A stretch of 64,000 nt of DNA from Hymenobacter sp. 5317J-9 (GCF_022921075.1 NZ_CP095050.1:310001-374000), one strand, 5' to 3'; positions 53,522 to 62,497 are shown, numbered from the stretch's first letter. The notes: generated by a model not told the origin, from the sequence alone. Numbers and translations: made by a program.

Positions 53522-53629
53522 CGCAAGGTTTCGCGAGGTACAGCAAGGTCTCGCGAAGGTTGCCTTTGGCAGTTCATCACCAAGATAAAAACCTTGCGAA
53601 ACCTCTTTTAACCTCGCGAAACCTTGCGC
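53521..53629. repeat. long inverted repeat of AGGTTTCGCG-like 10-bp units
   Basis: Arms 53521-53560 and 53591-53629; the outer 19 bases pair perfectly (GCGCAAGGTTTCGCGAGGT and complement). Units: AGGTTTCGCG AGGTACAGCA then AGGTCTCGCG, a 10-bp period. Fills the spacer before the rfbA ATG. Confidence 0.85.
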
Positions 53630-53631
53630 TC

Positions 53632-54510
53632 ATGAAAGGCATTATCCTCGCCGGCGGCTCCGGCACCCGCCTGCACCCGCTCACGCTGGCCGTCTCGAAG
53701 CAGCTCATGCCCGTGTACGACAAGCCGATGATATACTATCCGCTGTCGATTCTGCTGATGGCGGGCATTCGGGAGGTGCTGATTATCACCACGCCGCACG
53801 ACCAGGCGCAGTTCCAGAAGCTGCTAGGCGACGGCACGAGCCTGGGCTGCGACTTTCAGTACGCCGTGCAGGAGGTGCCTAACGGCCTAGCCCAGGCTTT
53901 TGTGATTGGGGCCGATTTTATTGGCAACGACAAGGTGGCGCTGGTGCTCGGCGACAACATTTTTTACGGCGCCGGCCTGGAGTCGCTGCTCAAAGCCAAC
54001 AGCGACCCCAGTGGCGGCGTGGTATTCGCCTACCACGTGCTCGACCCCGAACGCTACGGCGTGGTGGAATTCGACGCCAACAAAAAGGCCCTCAGCATTG
54101 AGGAAAAGCCGGCTAAACCCAAGAGCAACTACGCCGTGCCGGGCCTGTATTTCTACGACAACGACGTCATCGAAATAGCTCGCAACCTGCAGCCGAGCGC
54201 CCGCGGCGAGTACGAAATCACGGACGTGAACCGCGAGTACCTGCGGCGCGGCACTCTTAAAGTGGGCATTCTGGGCCGCGGCACGGCTTGGCTCGACACG
54301 GGCACTTTCGAGAGCCTGATGCAGGCCGGCGAGTTCGTGCGCGTGATTGAGCAGCGCCAGGGCCTGAAGGTGGGCGCCATCGAAGAAATTGCCTACCGCC
54401 AGGGCTTCATCGATGCCAACCAGCTGCGCGCCCTCGCCGAGCCGTTGCGCAAAAGCGGCTACGGCGATTACCTCATGAACCTGCCCGAGCAGTTGGTGGT
54501 GCGGGAGTAG
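53632..54510 (+). CDS. rfbA: glucose-1-phosphate thymidylyltransferase
   Basis: 292 residues, exactly RmlA length. [45 protein letters not shown] and the [11 protein letters not shown] block. Makes dTDP-glucose, the substrate of RfbB. I chose the ATG at 53632 right after the repeat; the upstream open frame runs through the inverted repeat and is not protein-like. Confidence 0.97.
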   Translation: MKGIILAGGSGTRLHPLTLAVSKQLMPVYDKPMIYYPLSILLMAGIREVLIITTPHDQAQFQKLLGDGTSLGCDFQYAVQEVPNGLAQAFVIGADFIGNDKVALVLGDNIFYGAGLESLLKANSDPSGGVVFAYHVLDPERYGVVEFDANKKALSIEEKPAKPKSNYAVPGLYFYDNDVIEIARNLQPSARGEYEITDVNREYLRRGTLKVGILGRGTAWLDTGTFESLMQAGEFVRVIEQRQGLKVGAIEEIAYRQGFIDANQLRALAEPLRKSGYGDYLMNLPEQLVVRE

Positions 54511-54516
54511 GTTATC

Positions 54517-54601
54517 GGGCGTGAGGGTAGGAGGGTGTGGGGGTGGGAGTTGTGCGGTATCTGCCAAACTCATACCCCCACACCCTCTTACCCTCCCGCC
54601 C
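54517..54601. repeat. long inverted repeat of GGGTGTGG-like 8-bp units
   Basis: Arms 54517-54551 and 54567-54601 pair over 35 bases with four mismatches, spacer 15. Units: GGGCGTGA GGGTAGGA, then GGGTGTGG GGGTGGGA: an 8-bp period. Between the convergent ends of rfbA and the flavoprotein gene. Confidence 0.85.
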
Positions 54602-54607
54602 TAACAC

Positions 54608-56266
54608 TTATTCATCAAGATACTGGTGCACGAACTTGATGGCCATGCTGCCCTCGCCCACGGCCGAGGCCACGCGGGCCATAGCGCCGGCGCGGCTGTC
54701 GCCGGCTGAGAAGATGCCGGGCACGCAGGTTTCGAGAAGGTAAGGTTCGCGCGTCTTTTTCCAGACCTGCGGGTAGCGCGGGTCGGTCACCAGGTCGCGG
54801 CCGGTGAGCACGAAGCCTTTGCCGTCGCATAGCACCTGGTCGCACACCCACTCGGTGCTGGGCTTGGCGCCGATGAAGACGAAGAGGGCCCGGGCCTCAC
54901 GCTTTTCCACCGTGCCGTTCTGGTCCAGCATCACGGCTTCGAGGTGGTCCTGGCCGCACACTTCCTTGATTTGGGAGAAGGGCAGCAGCTCGATGTTGGG
55001 CGTGTTGCGAATCTGCTCGATGAGGTAGGCCGACATGCTGGCGGCCAGGCTGGCCCCGCGAATGACGATGTAGACCTTGCGGGCATACGTGGCCAGGTAC
55101 ATGGCCGCCTGGCCGGCCGAGTTGCCGCCGCCCACGATGTACACGTCCTGCTGGTCGCAGCTGCGGGCCTCGGTGCGGGCCGCGCCGTAGTACACGCCCG
55201 CGCCGCTGAGGCGGTCCATGCCCGGCACGTCGAGAGTGCGGTAGCTCACGCCGGTGGTCAGCACCACGGCCTTGGTTTTCACCTCGCGGCCGTCGCCCAG
55301 GGTCAGGACTTTGTAGCCGTCCTGAATGCACAGCTTGGTCACGTCCTGTGGGGCCAGGAACTCGGCGCCGAGGCGCACGGCCTGCGTCCAGGCGCGGTGG
55401 GCCAGCTCGGCCCCGCTCAGGCCCGTGGGGAAGCCCAGGTAGTTTTCGATGCGCGAGCTGGTGCCGGCCTGTCCGCCGGGCGTCTGGCGCTCGATGATGA
55501 GGGTTTTGAGGCCTTCGCTGGCGCCGTACACGGCGGCGGCCAGGCCGCTGGGACCGGCGCCCACCACCACCACGTCGTAGAGCTCCTGCAAGGGCTGGTT
55601 GGCAATGCCGAGGTGGTTGGCCAGGTCGGTTTTGCTGGGGTTGGCCACGGCCTTGCCGTCGGCGCAGATGATGAGCGGCAGGTTGGTGGCGTCGAAGCCG
55701 CGGGCTTTTACCAATGCCTGGGCTTCGGCGCTGGTTTCGTAGTCGAGCCATTGGTAGCCCACCATGTAGCCGCTGAGGAAGTCCTTGAGCTCGTGCGACA
55801 GCGGCGACCACTGAAACCCAATCAGCCGCACCCCGTCAAACCGCGGCTTGTGCGTGGCCTGCCAGGCCGTGAGCAGGTCGTGCAGGGTGGGGTAGAGGAG
55901 GTTTTCGGGTGGGTCCCAGGGCTTCATCAGGTAATGGTCGAGCCGGGCCGAGTTGATGGCTCGCACAGCGGCTTCGGTGTCGGCGTAGGCCGTGAGCAGC
56001 ACGCGCTTGGCGTCGGGGAAATACTCGCGCGAGGCCGTAAGCAGCTCCACGCCTTCGAGCTCGGGCATGCGCTGGTCGGCCACAATAAGGGCTAGTGGCT
56101 CTTCTTTTTCATGCAGCTCCCGGATAGTATCGAGGGCTTCCGGGCCGGAGTTGACGCGCAGAATGCGGTAGTCTTTACTGAATTCCTGGCGCAGGTCGCG
56201 GGCAATGGCGCCCAGCACCTGCAGGTCATCATCAACGGCGAGAATAATGGGTTTCGGAGTGGCCAT
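54608..56266 (-). CDS. response regulator fused to thioredoxin-reductase-like flavoprotein (no CxxC)
   Basis: 552 residues from the ATG at 56266. Receiver 1-125 with D64 in VADQRMPE and K115 in LMKPW; a glutaredoxin-like domain at about 145-225, whose active-site position reads SPLS (GFQWSPLSHEL) without Cys; then a FAD/NAD(P) reductase (230-552, VVVGAGPSGLAAAVYG, and VYIVGGGNSAGQAAMYL). Between its FAD and NAD halves the motif is YYGAARTEARSC, so the CxxC pair of thioredoxin reductase is missing. The family is known as a fused regulator/reductase; the activity is unclear. It lies next to the kinase at 56423. Confidence 0.9.
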   Translation of the reverse strand: MATPKPIILAVDDDLQVLGAIARDLRQEFSKDYRILRVNSGPEALDTIRELHEKEEPLALIVADQRMPELEGVELLTASREYFPDAKRVLLTAYADTEAAVRAINSARLDHYLMKPWDPPENLLYPTLHDLLTAWQATHKPRFDGVRLIGFQWSPLSHELKDFLSGYMVGYQWLDYETSAEAQALVKARGFDATNLPLIICADGKAVANPSKTDLANHLGIANQPLQELYDVVVVGAGPSGLAAAVYGASEGLKTLIIERQTPGGQAGTSSRIENYLGFPTGLSGAELAHRAWTQAVRLGAEFLAPQDVTKLCIQDGYKVLTLGDGREVKTKAVVLTTGVSYRTLDVPGMDRLSGAGVYYGAARTEARSCDQQDVYIVGGGNSAGQAAMYLATYARKVYIVIRGASLAASMSAYLIEQIRNTPNIELLPFSQIKEVCGQDHLEAVMLDQNGTVEKREARALFVFIGAKPSTEWVCDQVLCDGKGFVLTGRDLVTDPRYPQVWKKTREPYLLETCVPGIFSAGDSRAGAMARVASAVGEGSMAIKFVHQYLDE

Positions 56267-56301
56267 GGTTGGGGGTGGTGTTTTTATAAGGTTCTGACGG
56301 G

Positions 56302-56404
56302 GCGCCTCACCCCCTGACCCCCTCTCCCATAGGAGAGGGGGCACCGGTCTTGCGTGGGCGTCAGGCACCCCGCTCCTTTGGTGGAGGGGCCGGGGGTGAG
56401 GCGC
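56302..56404. repeat. CCTCACCCCC-type dispersed repeat with nested hairpins
   Basis: Outer arms GCGCCTCACCCCC (56302-56314) and GGGGGTGAGGCGC (56392-56404) pair perfectly. Inside are two hairpins, one from CCCCCTCTCC (56318) to GGAGAGGGGG (56332), and another around CCCCGCTCC/GGAGGGG. The sequence resembles repeats known from several Bacteroidota and cyanobacteria. Confidence 0.75.
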
Positions 56405-56422
56405 TCCGGCCGTGCAGCCATG

Positions 56423-57829
56423 CTACGCCTGCGCCCCCGCCACCGGTAGCCAGGCACAAAATTCGGTGCGGCCGGGCTCCGAATTTACTTCCAGCCGGCC
56501 GTCGTGCTGCCGGATAATCTGCTGCGCAATATCAAGCCCCAGGCCCGACCCGTCGCCGGCCTGCTTGGTGGTGAAGAAGGGCTCGAAGATATGCGGCAAC
56601 ACCTCGGCGGGAATGCCCGAGCCGTTGTCGCGCAGGAACACGCGCACAAAGTCGCCCTCCCGCACGGCGCGCAGCGTGAGCTCGCCGCCCTGGGCCGGCA
56701 GGGCATCAATGGCGTTGTCGAGCAGGTTGGTCCACACCTGGTTTAGGCTGCTCACGCGGCCTCGTATCGGCGGCAAATCGGGGGCGTACTCCCGCACCAC
56801 GGCCACGTTTTTCTGGCGCAGCTGGAAGCCCAGCATGTTGAGTGTGCTTTCCAGGCCGGCCGTCGCGTCCAGAGACTCAAAGCCGCCGTCGCGGTCCATG
56901 TGCGAGTAGGTTTTCACGTCGGCCACCAGCTTGCTGATGCGGCCGCCGGCCTCCTGCACGTCGCGCACCAGCTGCATGGTGGTGAGCTGGCCTTCGAGCC
57001 AGGCAAAGGCCGCCGGGCGCGCCGCCGGGGGCAGCAGGGCGGCCGTGGTGGCCAGCGCCTCGGGGGCTAGGCCGGCCTCAATGAACGTCGAAGCCAGGCC
57101 GTAGCCGTCGGGTACGCCCTGGGTTTCGAGCCATTCGGCCACTTCGTCCTCGGCATTGGCGCGGGCCAGGGCCGACAGCGGCGCGGCCGACGCAGCCGGC
57201 ACGGCCAGTCCCGTGAGCGCGCGCATGGCCTCGGGCGAGGGGCAGTGGCCCACCAATTCCACAAACAGGGCGGGCTTGGCGGCGGCGCGTGTGGCCAGGG
57301 CCTGGGCGGCGCGGGCAATGGCGGCGGCAGGGTTGTTGAGCTCGTGGGCCAGGCCGGCCGAGAGCTTGCCCAGAGCGCGCAGCTTGTCGTCGCGCTCCTG
57401 GTTGCGCACTTGGTCGCGGCTGCGGTCGTTCATCACCGCCACCAGGCGCTGGGTGAGCTCGGGGCTAACTTGCTCCAAGGCCGGGAAATGGTCCCGGTGC
57501 AGCGTGTACAGCAGCGTGTCGCCCACGGCCGTGCCCTGGCCGTTGATAACGCGCAGCCGGGAATAGGGCAACACGCCCGTTACCTGTCCGGCCTCGGCCC
57601 GGAAAATGGGCTCGCGCTGGGCGCCCTTCACGGCGTAGAACTGAATGCCGCCACGAATGATGGCCGTCATCAGCTCGGCCGGGGAGCCGGGCTCGAAGAG
57701 CACTTCATTGTGGGCGGCGGTGCGGCTTGCGCCGTGGGCTAGCAGCCACTCCAGCGTGGCGTCGGGCAGGCCGGCAAAGGCCGTGACGGTGGCCAGGTCG
57801 GCGGCGGTGAGGGCAGGAGTTTCGGGCAT
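56423..57829 (-). CDS. sensor histidine kinase with cyclic-nucleotide-binding-like domain
   Basis: 468 residues. Residues 10-145 form a CRP/cNMP-binding-like domain (ASRTAAHNEVLFEPGSPAEL, then GDTLLYTLHRDHFPAL). The kinase core has the phospho-acceptor H162 in SAGLAHELNNPAAAI, N-box NLLDNAIDAL, G1 DNGSGIP and G2 GDGSGLGLDIA. No membrane segment, so the sensor is cytoplasmic. Its 3' end lies 157 bases from the fused regulator on the same strand, with a repeat between; the two probably form one system. Confidence 0.93.
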   Translation of the reverse strand: MPETPALTAADLATVTAFAGLPDATLEWLLAHGASRTAAHNEVLFEPGSPAELMTAIIRGGIQFYAVKGAQREPIFRAEAGQVTGVLPYSRLRVINGQGTAVGDTLLYTLHRDHFPALEQVSPELTQRLVAVMNDRSRDQVRNQERDDKLRALGKLSAGLAHELNNPAAAIARAAQALATRAAAKPALFVELVGHCPSPEAMRALTGLAVPAASAAPLSALARANAEDEVAEWLETQGVPDGYGLASTFIEAGLAPEALATTAALLPPAARPAAFAWLEGQLTTMQLVRDVQEAGGRISKLVADVKTYSHMDRDGGFESLDATAGLESTLNMLGFQLRQKNVAVVREYAPDLPPIRGRVSSLNQVWTNLLDNAIDALPAQGGELTLRAVREGDFVRVFLRDNGSGIPAEVLPHIFEPFFTTKQAGDGSGLGLDIAQQIIRQHDGRLEVNSEPGRTEFCAWLPVAGAQA

Positions 57830-58004
57830 GAGGAAGCAACCCCGGGCGGGGCGTTATGTTGACGGAATGCAGCATGGGCCGGGTTGTACCTTGCGCTTAC
57901 TTGATGACGGCACCGGCCACCAAATGCTTCAGTTTGGAGGCAACTTTTTTGGCTGCGCCGACCTTGTAATTGATTCCCTACCTTCTCGAAAATAAGCCTT
58001 TTTC

Positions 58005-59402
58005 ATGGCCAAAGCCAGAACCGTCTTTTTCTGTCAGAACTGCGGCGCGCAGAGCGCTAAGTGGATAGGCCGCTGCCCGGCCTGCGGCGAGTGGAACACC
58101 TACGTCGAAGAAGTGGTCCAGAAAGAAACCGCGGCCACCACCACGGGCCAGTGGAAGCCCGCCAGCACGGTGCCCGGCGGCAACTTGGCCAAAGCGGCAA
58201 AATCCGTCCAGCTCGGCGACATCTTGGTGGAAGACGAGCCTCGCATTATCACCCCCGACGGCGAGCTGAACCGCGTGCTGGGCGGCGGCATCGTGCCGGG
58301 CTCCATGGTGCTCATCGGCGGCGAGCCGGGCATCGGCAAGAGCACGCTCATGCTGCAAATTGCCCTCAGCCTGAAGCGGATGAAGGTGCTCTACGTGAGC
58401 GGCGAGGAAAGCGAAGCCCAGATAAAGATGCGCGCCGAGCGCATGGCCGCCGGCCAGCAGTCGGGCTGCTACATCCTCACCGAAACCAACACCCAGAACA
58501 TCTTCCGGCAGATTGACCAGGTGCAGCCCAACATCCTCGTCATCGACTCCATCCAGACCATGCACTCCACGCTGGTGGAAAGCGGCGCCGGCAGCGTGAG
58601 CCAGGTGCGCGAGTGCACCGCCGAGTTCCTCAAGTTTGCCAAGGAAACCAGCACGCCTGTGCTGCTCATCGGCCACATTACGAAGGACGGCAGCATTGCC
58701 GGCCCCAAAATCCTGGAGCACATGGTGGACACCGTGCTGCAGTTCGAGGGCGACCGGCACCTGAGCTACCGCATTCTGCGCACCACCAAAAACCGCTTCG
58801 GCAGCACCTCCGAGCTGGGCATCTACGAGATGCAGGGCGACGGCCTGCGCCAGGTGAGCAACCCCTCCGAAATCCTGCTCTCGCAGCGCGGCGAGAGCCT
58901 GAGCGGCATGGCCATCGGAGCCACGCTGGAGGGCAACCGCCCGCTGCTGGTGGAGGTGCAGGCCCTGGTGTCGCCCACGGCCTACGGCACGCCGCAGCGC
59001 AGCAGCACCGGCTTCGACGCCAAGCGCCTGCAAATGCTGCTGGCCGTGCTCGAAAAGCGCGCCGGCCTGCGCCTGGGTCAGCACGACGTGTTCCTGAACA
59101 TCGCCGGCGGCCTGCGCCTCGACGACCCCGCCCTCGACATGGCCGTGTGCGCCGCCGTGGTGTCGTCGCTCAACGACCTGCCCATTCCCGGCAACGTGTG
59201 CCTGGCGGCCGAGGTCGGGCTGAGCGGCGAAATCCGCGCCGTGAGCCGCCTCGACCAGCGCCTGGCCGAAGCCGAAAAATTAGGATTCCGGGAGATGTAC
59301 GTGTCGCAGTTCAACGGCAAAGGGTTGGACTTAGCCCGGTTTGGCCTGAAGGTGCAAGCCGTGAGCCGGCTCGACGAAGTATTGAATGGCCTGTTCGGTT
59401 AG
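58005..59402 (+). CDS. radA: DNA repair protein RadA
   Basis: 465 residues. Zinc finger CQNCG-X-n-CPACG at 10-28, RecA-like core with Walker A GGEPGIGKSTLML, KNRFGST (the RadA-specific motif), and a C-terminal Lon-protease-like domain (about 300-460). Promotes branch migration in recombination. The 175-base spacer before it carries no gene. Confidence 0.97.
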   Translation: MAKARTVFFCQNCGAQSAKWIGRCPACGEWNTYVEEVVQKETAATTTGQWKPASTVPGGNLAKAAKSVQLGDILVEDEPRIITPDGELNRVLGGGIVPGSMVLIGGEPGIGKSTLMLQIALSLKRMKVLYVSGEESEAQIKMRAERMAAGQQSGCYILTETNTQNIFRQIDQVQPNILVIDSIQTMHSTLVESGAGSVSQVRECTAEFLKFAKETSTPVLLIGHITKDGSIAGPKILEHMVDTVLQFEGDRHLSYRILRTTKNRFGSTSELGIYEMQGDGLRQVSNPSEILLSQRGESLSGMAIGATLEGNRPLLVEVQALVSPTAYGTPQRSSTGFDAKRLQMLLAVLEKRAGLRLGQHDVFLNIAGGLRLDDPALDMAVCAAVVSSLNDLPIPGNVCLAAEVGLSGEIRAVSRLDQRLAEAEKLGFREMYVSQFNGKGLDLARFGLKVQAVSRLDEVLNGLFG

Positions 59403-59498
59403 CCAAAAACGGCGCTGATAATCAGCCAGTGCCCATAGTGCCCTGAGGCTTTTGTCGAGTACTGCCCGCGGGAAGGCCTTAAAAATTCTGTTAAGGGA

Positions 59499-59532
59499 TT
59501 TGGATTTTATAAATCAAAAAGCCGTATCTTCG
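59499..59532 (+). promoter_or_regulatory. candidate Bacteroidota promoter with -33 and -7 elements
   Basis: TTTG (59499-59502), 22 bases, then TATCTTCG (59525-59532), close to TTTG-N19-23-TAnnTTTG. It would leave a leader of about 110 bases before the ATG at 59648. The leader ends in a perfect 10-bp palindrome AGCGGCCAGC/GCTGGCCGCT (59610-59633). Confidence 0.5.
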
Positions 59533-59647
59533 GAGTGCTGATAGGCTTTTACCGCGAATTCATAGGTGAGAGCCAAAAATAGCGTCACCCCGTTTAGTCG
59601 ATTTTTGGCAGCGGCCAGCGCCTGCTGGCCGCTAGTTATTTCGTGAT

Positions 59648-61267
59648 ATGATGTCGTCTTTCATTACGTATGCGCGTCGGTTGGTGGGCGCGGCGCTGGT
59701 GCTGGCGCCGCTGCTGGGCCACGGGCAGGGCCGCACCACGACCACCGTGGTGGGCGCCGCGGCCCGCAAAGCCCCGGCCGCCGAAGCCGTTGTGGGCGGC
59801 AAAGCCACGCTCACCGGCCGCATCAGCTCCCCCACCACCGACTCGGTGGCCATCTCGCTGCGCGAAAACCCGCTCGACCCCAAGGAAAAGCTGTTTCGAG
59901 CCAAAATCGGCGACAAGGGCGAGTTCCGGCTCACCGTGCCCGTGAGCGGCCCCACCAAGGCCGACTTGGTGTATGGCGACGACGTGGCCCCCCTGTTTCT
60001 GGACCCCGGCACCGACATCGAAGCGCGCTTCAAGGGCAACGACATGTCGGGCACGCTGCGGTTCAAAGCCAACGACGTGCCCACCGGCCTGGCCACCAAG
60101 CTGCGCAACGGCAACAACCTCACCGACGAGCAGCGCCACCGCCAGCAGGGGGCCAACGCCAACAACTACCTGGTGGAAGCCGACGCCCAATTCGTGGAAA
60201 ACGATGGTTTCCAGGTGTTGCCCGATAACATCCAGCTCTACGAGGCGCCGTTTCTGTCGTTCTTGGAGTACCGCCGCAAGCACCAGTTCGAGTTCTTGGA
60301 AGACCACGCCGCCAAGCAGTCGTTCACGCAGGACTTCTACAACTACGCCCACGCCGAGGTGGTGTACGCCTATGCCAACGATAAGCTGACCTTCCAAGAC
60401 CTGCGCGAGCAAGTGGTAAACACCGAGGGCCGCCTGAAAATGGGCCCCGACTACTACAACTTCCTGCGCGAGCCCGGCCTGCTGAACGACCCCAACGCCG
60501 CCCAGAGTGAGCTATACCACGAGTTTCTGCTGAACTACGTCCACTTCGCCGTGGCCCAGGACAAGCACCAGCGCACCGACCCGGACTTCTATCCGGCTTC
60601 CTATGCCCTGGCCAGCAAGAAGCTCACTGGGCCCACGCGCGCCATCATTCTGGGCCGCATCCTGCAGGAATCCTTCCGCTTTGGCCACGTGAAGCAGTCG
60701 GCCGCCATGCTGGCCGATTTCCGCAACTACGACCCCAAAAACCAATACTTTCCCACGCTGCAGGACGATTTCGACCGGCACAAGGAGTTTGCCATCGGCG
60801 CGCCGGCGCCCGATTTCAAGCTGGCCACGGCCACCGGCGACACGGTGCACCTGCACGACTTCGCTGGGAAGCTGGTTTACCTCAACTTCTGGAAGTCTAC
60901 CAACGGCCTGTGCCTGCGCGACCTGGCCTACGCCCAGGAGCTGATGCGCAAGTTTGAAGGCAAAAACATCACCTTCATCAATATTGCCCTGGACGAGAAT
61001 GAGCAGGCTTGGAAGTCGCTCGTAACCGTAAAAAAACTGCCCGGTGTGCAGGTGCGCGTGCCCGGCGGTGGCCTCCGCTCGCAGGTAGCCAAGGAATACG
61101 CGCTGCAGGAAGTGCCCACCTACATGCTGGTGGGCGAAGACGGCACCTTCCTCAACACCAAGCCCAAGCGCCTGAGCAGCCGCGCCGCCATCGACGAAAT
61201 CAACCAGTCGTTTGGCAAAGCCAGCACCTACACCAGCGCCATCGATTTTCCGGCCACGAAGAAGTAG
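59648..61267 (+). CDS. secreted thioredoxin-fold (TlpA-like) protein with degenerate NGLC site
   Basis: 539 residues with a signal peptide (cut near GHGQ). An N-terminal beta-sandwich (about 50-135, LTGRISSPTTDSVAISLREN), a long helical middle, and a C-terminal TlpA/AhpC-TSA domain (about 378-525): APAPDFKLATATGDTVHLHD then LVYLNFWKSTNGLCL. At the place of the usual W-C-x-x-C the sequence is TNGLC, so the N-terminal Cys is Asn. The cis-Pro motif EVPTYMLV is present. Disulfide exchange by the normal mechanism seems excluded; a peroxiredoxin-like or binding role may remain. Confidence 0.87.
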   Translation: MMSSFITYARRLVGAALVLAPLLGHGQGRTTTTVVGAAARKAPAAEAVVGGKATLTGRISSPTTDSVAISLRENPLDPKEKLFRAKIGDKGEFRLTVPVSGPTKADLVYGDDVAPLFLDPGTDIEARFKGNDMSGTLRFKANDVPTGLATKLRNGNNLTDEQRHRQQGANANNYLVEADAQFVENDGFQVLPDNIQLYEAPFLSFLEYRRKHQFEFLEDHAAKQSFTQDFYNYAHAEVVYAYANDKLTFQDLREQVVNTEGRLKMGPDYYNFLREPGLLNDPNAAQSELYHEFLLNYVHFAVAQDKHQRTDPDFYPASYALASKKLTGPTRAIILGRILQESFRFGHVKQSAAMLADFRNYDPKNQYFPTLQDDFDRHKEFAIGAPAPDFKLATATGDTVHLHDFAGKLVYLNFWKSTNGLCLRDLAYAQELMRKFEGKNITFINIALDENEQAWKSLVTVKKLPGVQVRVPGGGLRSQVAKEYALQEVPTYMLVGEDGTFLNTKPKRLSSRAAIDEINQSFGKASTYTSAIDFPATKK

Positions 61268-61291
61268 CCCGCGTCGGCAAGACGTAACTTA

Positions 61292-61373
61292 AGTAGCGCG
61301 AACTTTGTAGTTCGCGTCCCGAGGCCGGCCAACGGCTTTTGCGAGGGACGCGCGCCGCGAAGTTCGCGCTACT
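61292..61373. repeat. AGTAGCGCGAACTT-type nested palindrome
   Basis: Arms 61292-61320 and 61345-61373 pair over 29 bases with about five mismatches. Each arm has its own inner symmetry (GCGCGAAC-TTTGTA-GTTCGCG in the left). Between the thioredoxin-fold gene and the radical SAM gene. Confidence 0.75.
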
Positions 61374-61393
61374 GCTTTATCCTGCCTTGCTTC

Positions 61394-62413
61394 ATGTCCA
61401 CGCTCACCGACGGCCTCAACATTCTATCCAAAGCCACGCCCCTGCGGGTGTGGAACACCGCCCAAATCGTCGGTTCCTACATCCTGAGCAAAATCACGGG
61501 CAAGGCCCGGCTGCGCGGGCTGCCCATGGCGCTCAGCTTCGAGCCCACCACGAGCTGCAACCTGCGCTGCCCGGAGTGCCCCAGCGGCCTGCGCTCCTTC
61601 ACGCGGCCCACGGGCATGCTGCAGGGCGACCTGTTCAAGCGCACCATCGACGAGGTGGCCAGCCGGCTGTGGTACCTGATTTTTTACTTTCAGGGCGAGC
61701 CTTACCTGCACCCGCAGTTTCTGGACTTGGTGAAATACGCGGCCGATAAGGGCATCTACACCGCCACCAGCACCAACGCCCACTACCTGAACGACCAGAA
61801 TGCCCGCAAAACCGTGGAAAGCGGCCTCGACCGCCTCATCATCTCCCTCGATGGCACTACGCAGGACGTGTACCAGCAATACCGCGTAGGCGGCAAGCTG
61901 GAAAAAGTATTGGAAGGCACGCGCAACATCGTGAAGTGGCGCAAGGAACTGAAGTCGAGCACGCCCCGCATCATCTTTCAATTCCTGGTGGTGCGGCCCA
62001 ACGAGCATCAGATAGACGACGCCAAACAGTTGGCCCAAGCCCTGGGCGTCGACGACGTGTGGTTTAAAACCGCTCAGATTTACGACCACGCGCAGGGCTC
62101 GCCGCTCATCCCCACCATCGACTACTACTCGCGCTACCAGAACAACGGCAACGGCACCTGGAGCCTCAAAAACAAGCTGGTGGACCACTGCTGGAAGATG
62201 TGGCACAGCTGCGTCATCACCTGGGACGGGCTGGTGGTACCCTGCTGCTTCGACAAAGACGCCGAATACCGCCAGGGCGACCTCAAAACCGAAACATTCG
62301 CCCAGCTCTGGCGCGGCCCCAAGTACCAGCGCTTCCGCAGCAGCCTGCTCAAAGGCCGCGACCAGATTGAGATGTGCCGCAACTGCTCGGAAGGAACCAA
62401 GGTGTGGGGCTAA
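61394..62413 (+). CDS. radical SAM/SPASM domain protein
   Basis: 339 residues. The SAM-cluster motif C-X3-C-X2-C is in TSCNLRCPECPSG near residue 55; the TIM-barrel follows with IIFYFQGEPYLHP and LIISLDGTTQDVYQQYR. The C-terminal SPASM-like region has HCWKMWHSC, VVPCCFDKDAEYRQGD and EMCRNCSEG. Such proteins modify peptides or cofactors; substrate not evident. A secreted thioredoxin-fold gene lies directly upstream and no small precursor peptide is visible beside it. Confidence 0.92.
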   Translation: MSTLTDGLNILSKATPLRVWNTAQIVGSYILSKITGKARLRGLPMALSFEPTTSCNLRCPECPSGLRSFTRPTGMLQGDLFKRTIDEVASRLWYLIFYFQGEPYLHPQFLDLVKYAADKGIYTATSTNAHYLNDQNARKTVESGLDRLIISLDGTTQDVYQQYRVGGKLEKVLEGTRNIVKWRKELKSSTPRIIFQFLVVRPNEHQIDDAKQLAQALGVDDVWFKTAQIYDHAQGSPLIPTIDYYSRYQNNGNGTWSLKNKLVDHCWKMWHSCVITWDGLVVPCCFDKDAEYRQGDLKTETFAQLWRGPKYQRFRSSLLKGRDQIEMCRNCSEGTKVWG

Positions 62414-62414
62414 G

Positions 62415-62497
62415 AAAAGGGTTGGGTGTTGAGGGTTGAATGTTGAGTTAGTGCATTTTCAACTCAACATTCAACCCTCAACACCCAACCCTTTTTT
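62415..62497. terminator. perfect 35-bp inverted repeat of GTTGA 7-bp units with T-run
   Basis: Arms 62415-62449 and 62461-62495 are perfect complements with an 11-base loop, followed by T6 ending at 62497. The left arm reads GGGTTGG GTGTTGA then GGGTTGA ATGTTGA GTT. It sits between convergent genes and touches the stop at 62496. Most likely a terminator, but the tandem structure links it to the other spacer repeats. Confidence 0.88.

Noticed and set aside
53479..53631. Longer N-terminus for the thymidylyltransferase
   Set aside because: The extra frame is read through an inverted repeat; RmlA proteins start at the conserved MKGIILAGG.
62415..62495. Possible CRISPR-like repeat array (GTTGA units)
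   Set aside because: The units are 7 bases without spacers and form a perfect inverted repeat; no cas gene present.
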